A stretch of DNA of 64,000 nt, from positions 1,736,001 to 1,800,000 of the forward strand of contig OZ240221.1 of assembly GCA_965197675.1 (NCBI GenBank), given 5' to 3'. This DNA comes from G965197675 sp965197675. GTDB lineage: Bacteria; Chloroflexota; Dehalococcoidia; Plut-88900. The notes beneath the pieces are model-generated. The model saw nothing but the letters and a program-made list of their open reading frames with translations, was not told the DNA's origin and searched no databases. Both the position numbers and the translations under genes were made by a program. Positions 25,836 through 32,709 of the stretch are shown one piece after another (the first letter of the stretch is position 1; every line of letters begins with the position of its first letter).

Positions 25836-26225
25836 ATGGATGATCAGGAACAAGACTATAAGAGAAGGCTAACGTCGGAGCAGTACCACGTAACCCGGGA
25901 GAAGGGTACTGAGTCACCCTTCTCCGGAGAATACTGGGCTGCCAAGGACGCGGGCATCTACCGATGCGTTTGCTGCGATACGCCCCTCTTCCCCTCCAAG
26001 ACCAAGTACGATTCGGGTACGGGTTGGCCCAGCTTTTGGGAGCCCGTCGACGAGGGTAAAATCCATTCGGAACTCGACGAGTCGCATGGGATGGTGAGAA
26101 CTGAGGTGATATGCGCTGAGTGTGATGCCCATCTGGGTCATGTCTTCCCAGACGGGCCTCCTCCAACTGGGTTGAGATATTGCCTCAATTCGGCGGCTTT
26201 GCGTCTGGATACTGAAGAAGAGTAG
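25836..26225 (+). CDS. msrB: Peptide-methionine (R)-S-oxide reductase MsrB
   Basis: A 129-aa single-domain MsrB that reduces methionine-R-sulfoxide in proteins. The structural zinc site is C44/C47 (RCVCC) and C93/C96 (VICAEC); the substrate site includes SGTGWPSFWEP, DAHLGHVFPDGP and catalytic C116 in GLRYCLNSAAL. Catalytic residue is Cys, not Sec. The usual N-terminal K-x-L-T-x-x-Q-Y-x-V-T-x-x-x-G-T-E motif is present (RLTSEQYHVTREKGTE). Third gene of the amidohydrolase-DsbA-msrB operon; the DsbA-like selenoprotein could regenerate or cooperate with it (inference). Confidence 0.96.
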   Translation: MDDQEQDYKRRLTSEQYHVTREKGTESPFSGEYWAAKDAGIYRCVCCDTPLFPSKTKYDSGTGWPSFWEPVDEGKIHSELDESHGMVRTEVICAECDAHLGHVFPDGPPPTGLRYCLNSAALRLDTEEE

Positions 26226-26228
26226 GGT

Positions 26229-26714
26229 CTAGCTCGATTCCCAGGTCTTCCAGTCTATCTCCCTGCCCGGGTAGGCAACGCTCTTGAACGGCCACTCCTT
26301 GCTTATCCAATCCTTGACTGTACTAAACAGCTTTCCATCTAGGCCTGTATTGGCCTCGCTTTTCCGCACCCACATGTAAATAGTCGCGTCATTCTCAGGT
26401 TTGACGGGCGGGTATATGTACACACAGCCATAGTATTTGCTCTCGTCAAGGCTTGTTACTTTGTAGACGAAGGACGTTTTAGTCTGGAACTCCTTGTTGT
26501 GCCACCCCAGGTCGATCATGTCTTGCTCGATACTCAGATCCTCGCTGGGCCACTCAGTGTGAGACCCGAAGACGCTCGTTAGGTTCTCTCTGCTTGACAT
26601 AACAGCGTCATAGTCTTTGAATGTATCGTGAATAGTGAGCATGCTTAGTCGGAAGCCATCTCCCTGCAGGGATTCCGGGACCTCGAAGTCGTCGGGGACA
26701 AGGGTACTAGGCAT
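26229..26714 (-). CDS. GNAT-like acetyltransferase-fold protein
   Basis: A 161-aa cytosolic protein with an N-acetyltransferase-like layout: LVPDDFEVPESLQGDGFRLS, MLTIHDTFKDYDAVMSSREN, the SFVYKVTSLDESKYYGCVYI strand pair and a late TIYMWVRKSEANTGLDGKLF segment. The canonical R/Q-x-x-G-x-G/A acetyl-CoA loop is not clear (SEANTGLDGKL stands at its place), so activity is uncertain. It converges with msrB, stops 3 nt apart. Similar proteins are annotated as GNAT family or hypothetical. Confidence 0.6.
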   Translation of the reverse strand: MPSTLVPDDFEVPESLQGDGFRLSMLTIHDTFKDYDAVMSSRENLTSVFGSHTEWPSEDLSIEQDMIDLGWHNKEFQTKTSFVYKVTSLDESKYYGCVYIYPPVKPENDATIYMWVRKSEANTGLDGKLFSTVKDWISKEWPFKSVAYPGREIDWKTWESS

Positions 26715-26982
26715 GTAGGATTCTACCTCTTGTTACATACAACCAGTATTGATCTGCGAACGTTCGTGTTGAACGGATAGGAGTGTATGAAGTTCTATCA
26801 TCTGTGTCAAGAACGCGAGTACAGAGGACGAGTGCAAGCGCATTTTAGCCGAACCCCCACCCCGCCTGTCTGGACGCCCGGCGAAAGCCGGAAAAACGAC
26901 TGACCGCGTCTCCCCCCCGAGCCTAAAGTTTACCCTGAGCGTAGTCGAAGGGAAGGGTGTTCCCCCTCACCCCCCCATGCCG
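26715..26982. repeat. Start of a 1.7-kb repeat-only region, with degenerate mobile-element debris
   Basis: 26826-26915 is a degenerate copy of the small element at 28251 (CCCACCCCGCCTGTCTGGAC, CGGCGAAAGCCGGAAAAACG), lacking clear inverted ends. 26924-26956 is TAAAGTTTACCCTGAGCGTA followed by GTCGAAGGGAAGG, a copy of the 'gtcgaagg' class. No gene seen from 26715 to 28474. Confidence 0.65.
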
Positions 26983-27950
26983 TCATTCCACTGCCACCCC
27001 CTCTCCCCACCCGTCATTCTCGTGCTTGACACGGGAATCCAGGGCTGGAACCTAGCCTGTTGTGCCACGCAGCTATATATAGAATGAGAACCTGCGTACT
27101 ATAATGCAAATACTCATCTCGCTTACAAGGAGGTATCACCCCTATTTCTCACGGAGGTCGTCGCCTAAGAGCAGAGGCTCCCAAGGGCAACCCGAACGGT
27201 CTGAAGCGTGGGCAAAACTCTCCCCGGATCCAAGAACTTGTCAACACCCTCGCTGAAAACAAATTCCCGGCTCCTTTTCCATCGGAGGATGAAGTATCTC
27301 CGCTCACATGGTTCCCTTCGGTAAACTCAGGATAAACTCTAAGCTCACCATGAGCGGAGGTGTGTCGTATATCCCGCTCACTCTGAGCCTGTCGAAGAGT
27401 CACCCTGAGCGTAGTCGAAGGGAAGGGTGACCTCATCCCCCATGCCGCCTGCCTGCTGCAGGCAGGTCATTCCACTGCCACCCCCTCTCCCCACCCGTCA
27501 TTCTCGTGCTCGACACGGGAATCCAGGGCTGGAACCTAGCCTGTTGTGCCACGCAGCTATATATAGAATGAGAACCTGCGTGCTATAATGCAAATACTCA
27601 TCTCGCTTACAGGGAGGTATCACCCCTATTTCTCACGGAGGTCGTCGCCTAAGAGCAGAGGCTCCCAAGGGCAACCCGAACGGTCTGAAGCGTGGGCAAA
27701 ACTCTCCCCGGATCCAAGAGCTTGTCAACACCCTCGCTGAAAACAAATTCCCGGCTCCTTTTCCCTCGGAGGATGAAGTATCTCCACTCACATGGTTCCC
27801 TTCGGTAAACTCAGGATAAACTCTAAGCTCACCATGAGCGGAGGTGTGTCGTATATCCCGCTCACTCTGAGCCTGTCGTAGAGTCACCCTGAGCTTAAAG
27901 TTTACCCTGAGCGTAGTCGAAGGGAAGGGTGCTCTAGTTCTCTATGCCGC
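26983..27950. repeat. 484-bp tandem duplication (two units) carrying the promoter/ribosome-site repeat
   Basis: Unit 1 (26983-27466) and unit 2 (27467-27950) are nearly identical; landmark positions differ by exactly 484 bp (TCATTCCACTGCC at 26983 and 27467; TATAAT at 27100 and 27584; ATT at 27144 and 27628; stop TAA at 27333 and 27817). Each unit contains CCGTCATTCTCGTG-YTYGACACGGGAATCCAGG, then TATAAT, (A)AGGGAGGT or AAGGAGGT, then a 63-codon frame beginning ATT TCT CAC with EAPKGNPNGLKRG and IQELVNTLAENKF, then 'TAAACTC/GTCGAAGG' repeats. Few substitutions separate the units, so the duplication is recent. Confidence 0.85.
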
Positions 27951-28066
27951 CTGCCTGCTGCAGGCAGGTCATTCCCGTGCTTGACACGGGAATCCAAGGG
28001 AGGGGTGTTGCACGAGGTGGATGTGCCCCCAGACCCCGAAACCTACCTGGGCAGGCGGGTCCAACC

Positions 28067-28225
28067 CCAAGCTGACGAAAAACTCAATCAAAATATAACG
28101 GGTCTTCGTGCCTGGAAAACCCCTAAAACAAAACTTTTTTTACAACTCAATCAAGTTTGAACGGGGACCAGAAAATTCAATCAACTTTCAAAGCTAAACA
28201 GAAAAGACAATCAAGTTGCCATACC
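28067..28225. repeat. CAATCAA-rich repeat, copy 2
   Basis: Homologous to 18905-19045 (shared CCAACCCCAAGCTGA, CAATCAAAAT, GTCTTCGTGCCTGG, ACTTTTTT). TCAATCAA or ACAATCAA occurs four times (near 28085, 28147, 28175 and 28208), always followed by A/T-rich bases. There is no coding content. It could be an array of protein-binding sites or simple repeat decay. Confidence 0.6.
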
Positions 28226-28250
28226 CAAGCTCAGTCGGGATATGATGCAA

Positions 28251-28368
28251 GGCAATCGCATTTCGGCCAAAACCAGCTATGGCGGAACTCCCACCCCGCC
28301 TGTATGGACGCCGGCGAAAGCCGGAAAAACGACTGGCGGTGCACCCCCTATCTCAACATGCGATTGCC
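28251..28368. mobile_element. MITE-like element, 118 bp with 11-bp terminal inverted repeats
   Basis: Ends are GGCAATCGCAT (28251-28261) and ATGCGATTGCC (28358-28368), a perfect 11-bp inverted pair. Inside is a strong hairpin, GCCGGC-GAAA-GCCGG with a GNRA-type tetraloop (about 28310-28325), and no coding capacity. Degenerate relatives are at 2493-2580 (fused to the methyltransferase) and 26826-26915. It looks like a non-autonomous element; no transposase with such ends is present in the window. Target-site duplication was not evident by eye. Confidence 0.6.
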
Positions 28369-28474
28369 CTGTAGAGAGGACGAGTCTGGCCCTGGCTTGA
28401 CACAGTACAATACGAAATGTAGGATGCTGATTGACTTTTGGGATTCCATCACAGGGAGGATATAAAAAGTTGAT

Positions 28475-29545
28475 ATGAAATTTGGCTTGATGTATGAAAT
28501 CCAGATCCCGAAGGAAGTCTACCATCCGGGCATGGTGCGGGACCGCTACAAGCAGGTTCTGGCCCAAGTTTCCCTAGCAGATGAAGTAGGCTTCGACTAC
28601 TTTTGGACTGTGGAACATCACTTCCTAAACGAGTACTCCTATTGCTCGGCCCCTGAGGTTCTCTATGGTGCTGTTTCACAAGTTACAAACAAGATACGCA
28701 TCGGCCACGCCGTAGCCTTACTCCCAGGGCAGTACAACCATCCGATACGGGTTGCAGAACGGGCGGCAGTGCTGGATATATTGAGTGACGGCCGTATGGA
28801 CCTGGGCACAGGCAGGTCATCCACAGTCATCGAAATGGATGGTTTTCAGGTCAATCCGGAAGAGACCAGGGACCAGTGGGCAGAGGCCCTATCGATGATT
28901 CCAAGGATGTGGACAGAGGACCCCTTCTCCCACGAAGGGCATTTCTATCAGATTCCACCTCGCTCAGTTATTCCCAAGCCCGTGCAGGACCCTCATCCGC
29001 CTCTCTGGACGGCCTGCAGCCAGCCAGCCAGCTTTAAGATAGCCGGGGAGAAGGGCATAGGTGCTCTGTGCTTCAATCTCGATGGCATCGACGCTATAGC
29101 CGAGCGAGTGGCTGTCTATAAAGAGGCCGTCAAGAGTGCCAACCCTGTGGGTAAATTCGTTAACAACCAGATTGCTGCCATGTGCGTGACCTACTGCGGT
29201 GAAGACGAGGAAGAGGCTGTAAATGTGGCCGGCCCTCAAGGCGAGTGGTTCTTCAACAAGGCCGCGGAGACCTATTTCGGATGGCAGAGCAGGGCCGTGC
29301 CCGACTCTTATAAATTCGAACTATCGACTGCAACGGATTCATACGCCTCAACCCTCGATGACCACCTCAACTCCGGAGCTTTCGCTATAGGAAACCCCGA
29401 CTCTGTCATTAAAACCCTCAAGAAATATGACGAGGCAGGCGTAGACCAGATCCTATGCTTCGTACAGCCCGGCAATCTGGCGCATTCAAAGATCATGGAC
29501 TCGATAAAGCTGTTCGGACGTCACGTAATTCCCTACTTCCAATAG
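28475..29545 (+). CDS. LLM-class flavin-dependent monooxygenase (tandem copy A)
   Basis: A 356-aa luciferase-like monooxygenase. Features: MKFGLMYEIQIPKEVYHPGM, VGFDYFWTVEHHFLNEYSYC, IRIGHAVALLPGQYNHPIRV, the DGRMDLGTGRSSTVIEMDGF phosphate loop and GNPDSVIKTLKKYDEAGVDQ. It is followed 34 nt later by a close paralogue (29580-30650) of the same length; the two share most of their sequence and clearly arose by tandem duplication. GGGAGG lies somewhat far upstream (about 18 nt). They may form a heterodimer as in luciferase alpha/beta, or be separate enzymes with different substrates. Confidence 0.93.
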   Translation: MKFGLMYEIQIPKEVYHPGMVRDRYKQVLAQVSLADEVGFDYFWTVEHHFLNEYSYCSAPEVLYGAVSQVTNKIRIGHAVALLPGQYNHPIRVAERAAVLDILSDGRMDLGTGRSSTVIEMDGFQVNPEETRDQWAEALSMIPRMWTEDPFSHEGHFYQIPPRSVIPKPVQDPHPPLWTACSQPASFKIAGEKGIGALCFNLDGIDAIAERVAVYKEAVKSANPVGKFVNNQIAAMCVTYCGEDEEEAVNVAGPQGEWFFNKAAETYFGWQSRAVPDSYKFELSTATDSYASTLDDHLNSGAFAIGNPDSVIKTLKKYDEAGVDQILCFVQPGNLAHSKIMDSIKLFGRHVIPYFQ

Positions 29546-29579
29546 AGTCGTCGACATCAAGCTCAAGGGAGGAAGACAG

Positions 29580-30650
29580 ATGAAGTTCGGGCTGATGTAT
29601 GAGATCGCTATACCTGAACCACATCATCCTGGCGTACAGCAGGAACGGTATAAGGAGGTGATGGAGCAGGTGGTCTTGGCTGATGATGTCGGCTTCGACT
29701 ATTTCTGGACAGTAGAGCATCACTTTCTAAACGAGTTCTCCTACTGTTCTGCGCCGGAAGTGTTGTATGGTGCTGTCTCGCAGATCACCAAGCGAATAAG
29801 GATAGGGCACGCAGTAGCATTGCTGCCAAAGAACTACAATCATCCAATACGGGTGGCGGAACGAGCGGCGGTGCTGGATATTTTGAGCGATGGTCGAATG
29901 GACTTGGGGACCGGACGCTCAGCCTCCCTCATTGAGATGGACGGATTCCAGATCGACCCAGAAGAGACCAGAGAGCAGTGGTCAGAAGCTATCTCGATGA
30001 TTCCCAAGATGTGGACAGAGGATCCATTCTCCCACGAAGGGCATTTCTATCAGATCCCACCCCGTTCTGTGATTCCCAAACCAGTGCAACAGCCTCACCC
30101 GCCGTTGTGGATGGCATGCGAGCAGCCGAAGAGCTTCCAGTTGGCGGGTGAGATGGGCGTGGGCGTGCTCTGCTTTGGCCTGAGTGGATATGGACAGCTT
30201 GGAGAGCGCGTAGATATATACCGTGAGGCTATCAAGAATGCCACACCGGTTGGTAAGTTCGTCAACGATCAGGTGGCCGCCCTTTGCTTGACCTATTGCG
30301 GAGAGGACGATGCCGAGGCCAAGAGGCTAGCCGGCCCTGAGGCTAAGTGGTATGTGCAGAAGGCGACTGAAACTTACGAGTCTTGGAAGACCCGCGACAT
30401 TCCCGATACTTACAAGTTCAATATCCAGGCCGTCCAGAAGGAGAGGGTTGAGCAGACGATACAAGATCATCTGGATTCGGGCGCCTTCGTCATTGGAGAC
30501 CCGGATGCCGTCATTGAAGGAATCAAGCACTACCAAGAGGCCGGAATAGACCAGATGCTCTGCATGATGCAGAACGGCCACTTGTCCCACTCCAACATAA
30601 TGGACTCCATAAGGCTGTTCGGAAGATGTATAATCCCCTACTTCAAGTAG
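29580..30650 (+). CDS. LLM-class flavin-dependent monooxygenase (tandem copy B)
   Basis: Paralogue of the preceding gene, also 356 aa: MKFGLMYEIAIPEPHHPGVQ, FDYFWTVEHHFLNEFSYCSA, GHAVALLPKNYNHPIRVAER, TGRSASLIEMDGFQIDPEET and GDPDAVIEGIKHYQEAGIDQ. GGGAGGAAGAC precedes ATG 29580. Differences cluster in residues about 185-300, the substrate-side region, suggesting functional divergence. It is followed 8 nt later by the 5'-nuclease gene, so all three are probably cotranscribed although the nuclease is functionally unrelated. Confidence 0.93.
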   Translation: MKFGLMYEIAIPEPHHPGVQQERYKEVMEQVVLADDVGFDYFWTVEHHFLNEFSYCSAPEVLYGAVSQITKRIRIGHAVALLPKNYNHPIRVAERAAVLDILSDGRMDLGTGRSASLIEMDGFQIDPEETREQWSEAISMIPKMWTEDPFSHEGHFYQIPPRSVIPKPVQQPHPPLWMACEQPKSFQLAGEMGVGVLCFGLSGYGQLGERVDIYREAIKNATPVGKFVNDQVAALCLTYCGEDDAEAKRLAGPEAKWYVQKATETYESWKTRDIPDTYKFNIQAVQKERVEQTIQDHLDSGAFVIGDPDAVIEGIKHYQEAGIDQMLCMMQNGHLSHSNIMDSIRLFGRCIIPYFK

Positions 30651-30658
30651 ATGGGACT

Positions 30659-31534
30659 GTGAAAGTCTACCTGATAGACGGCACCTATGAGTTGTTTCGA
30701 AGCCATTTCGCCCTGCCTTCCATCAGTGCACCAAGCGGTAGACCCGTTGGTGCCGTGCGAGGCCTGATTCAAACCCTCCTCCTATTGCTACGCGGTGAGG
30801 GCGTTACGCATGTAGGTTGCGCTTTCGACCATGTCATCGAGTCCTTTAGAAACGATCTTTTTGCAGGCTACAAGACCGGTTCGGGCGTGCCTGAAGATCT
30901 GATGTCCCAGTTCGAGTTGGCTGAAAGAGCCGCTTCATCCCTCGGCATCGTCATTTGGCCCATGGTCGAGTTCGAGGCCGACGATGCTATAGCTACAGCT
31001 ACTGATAGGTGGAGAGATGATCCAGGCGTGGAGCAGGTGGTTATATGCTCTCCTGATAAAGACTTGATGCAGCTAGCACAAGGCGACAAAGTAGTGAGTT
31101 GGGATAGAAGGAAGGATGTGGTGCTGAACGAGACCGCAGTCGTCCAGAAATTCAACGTCTCCCCGGACTCGATCCCCGACTATTTGGCCATGGTCGGAGA
31201 TTCGGCGGATGGGATTCCAGGCATCCCCAAATGGGGAGCCAAGTCAACTTCAGAGATGCTGAGATGTTACCGCCACATAGAGCAGATCCCCAGTGACCCG
31301 ATGACTTGGGATGTGAAACCCCGGGGAACAGAAGCGATGGCCAGGAGCCTAGCGGAGAACCGGCAGGAGGCTAATCTCTATAGGACGTTGACAACTCTGA
31401 GGCGGGATGCGCCTATTACCGAGACGTTGGACGATCTAGAGTGGAAAGGCGTACGGAGACAAGACTATCTGGACCTGTGCGAAGAGCTTGGCTTTCAGCG
31501 GTTGAAGGACTTACCCCACAAATGGACGGAGTGA
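30659..31534 (+). CDS. Stand-alone 5'-3' exonuclease (flap endonuclease domain)
   Basis: A 291-aa PIN-like 5'-nuclease equivalent to the N-terminal domain of DNA polymerase I, acting on RNA primers and flaps. Acidic metal-binding motifs are in order: VYLIDGTYELFRSHFALP, VEFEADDAIATATDR, ICSPDKDLMQLAQG and MVGDSADGIPGIPKWGAKS (helix-hairpin-helix). GTG 30659 is chosen because the product then starts MKVYLIDG like its relatives; ATG 30626 lies inside the preceding gene and adds 11 unrelated residues. It converges with threonine synthase with 2 nt between stops. Confidence 0.92.
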   Translation: MKVYLIDGTYELFRSHFALPSISAPSGRPVGAVRGLIQTLLLLLRGEGVTHVGCAFDHVIESFRNDLFAGYKTGSGVPEDLMSQFELAERAASSLGIVIWPMVEFEADDAIATATDRWRDDPGVEQVVICSPDKDLMQLAQGDKVVSWDRRKDVVLNETAVVQKFNVSPDSIPDYLAMVGDSADGIPGIPKWGAKSTSEMLRCYRHIEQIPSDPMTWDVKPRGTEAMARSLAENRQEANLYRTLTTLRRDAPITETLDDLEWKGVRRQDYLDLCEELGFQRLKDLPHKWTE

Positions 31535-31536
31535 GG

Positions 31537-32670
31537 CTAGGTTGGAGCTACGTCTTTCAAGCCAAGCCCCGTAATGGCTACCAATACCGATTCGTCAGGA
31601 GAGACGTGGCCCTCCCTAACAAGCGCTTCCACCCCGGCAATGGCCGCTGACGATGTGGGCTCGGCGTAGATTCCCTCTTCTCTTGCTAGCATACTTTGCC
31701 ATTTCAGTATGTTGTCATCGTTTACTGCCAGTGCAACTCCACCAGTGTCCTTTAATGCCTTCAAGACCTGCTCCAGCCTGGGCGGTTCAGCCACGGAAAT
31801 CCCGCCTGCTACAGTTTTAGCTCCCGGCTGAGGTTTCCAGTCCTTTCCCTTAAAAGCCGCTACTATGGGCTGGACGGCTTCCGCTTGAATGGAGTGAAGC
31901 TTGGGAATCTCGCTGATCACCCCCTGCTCTCTAAGCTCTCTGAAGCCCTTCCATGACCCAATTAGTAGAGAACCGTTTCCAACAGGCATTACAATGTGCT
32001 TGGGTGTGTGGTTTTGGAATTGTTGGGCCACCTCGTAGGCGAAGGTCTTGGTTCCCTCTAGGAAGTATGGACTCAAGTTATGAGAGGCGTAGCAGAGTCC
32101 TCGCTCATCCTGATATGCCAGGGCAGCATGATAAGAGGCTTCCCTGGGGCCATCTATCAAATGGGTCTGGGCGCCGTAGACCATGATCTGCTGAATCTTA
32201 GCTTGCGGCGCAGTGCTGGGCGCAAAGATGTGAGCAACCATATCTGCTAGGGCAGCATAGGCAGAAAGGGATGCGCCGGCATTGCCTGAGGAGTCTTCGA
32301 CAACTTCATTTACACCTAACTCCCTCAGCATAGAAATAAGGACCGTGGTGCCCCTGTCTTTGAAGGAAGCGGTAGGATTCTGGAACTCCAACTTCCCGTA
32401 GACATTCGTCATGCCCAGCTTTTTACCCAGCTTGTTCAGGGTTATTGAAGGGGTCTGTCCTTCACCGAGGGAAACGATATTGCCTTGGTCATGCAGTGGG
32501 AGAGGTGCGCGAATGGACCACAGACCTTGCCCCGTGTCTCTAAAAGAGGAAGGAATCGTGGATTTGTAGTCTACGTCTAGGGGCAGACAACAACTCGTGC
32601 ATGTTAGGGTATAGGCATTGGCGGGGAAGGAGGAGCCGCATTTAGAGCAGTTAAGCTGTATGTGGGACAT
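31537..32670 (-). CDS. Threonine synthase-like PLP enzyme
   Basis: A 377-aa fold-type II PLP enzyme converting O-phosphohomoserine to threonine, or a related beta-replacement or lyase reaction. An N-terminal zinc-ribbon-like CxxC pair (C8/C11 and C24/C27) is followed by the catalytic lysine K104 in NPTASFKDRG, SSGNAG at about 127-132 for the cofactor ring region, and PVGNGSLLIG as the phosphate-binding loop. Stop is adjacent to the convergent nuclease. Upstream on the same strand are a HyuB gene (39 nt) and an amidohydrolase, so it may belong to a catabolic operon and act as a dehydratase or lyase there instead of in biosynthesis (inference). Confidence 0.85.
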   Translation of the reverse strand: MSHIQLNCSKCGSSFPANAYTLTCTSCCLPLDVDYKSTIPSSFRDTGQGLWSIRAPLPLHDQGNIVSLGEGQTPSITLNKLGKKLGMTNVYGKLEFQNPTASFKDRGTTVLISMLRELGVNEVVEDSSGNAGASLSAYAALADMVAHIFAPSTAPQAKIQQIMVYGAQTHLIDGPREASYHAALAYQDERGLCYASHNLSPYFLEGTKTFAYEVAQQFQNHTPKHIVMPVGNGSLLIGSWKGFRELREQGVISEIPKLHSIQAEAVQPIVAAFKGKDWKPQPGAKTVAGGISVAEPPRLEQVLKALKDTGGVALAVNDDNILKWQSMLAREEGIYAEPTSSAAIAGVEALVREGHVSPDESVLVAITGLGLKDVAPT

Positions 32671-32709
32671 AAGCTATCGAAACCCAGGTGGTAGGGAGCA
32701 CAGAAACAG

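Noticed and set aside
26983..27950. Direct repeats considered as a CRISPR array
   Set aside because: There are only two units of 484 bp that are alike throughout; no short repeats separated by unique spacers and no cas genes.
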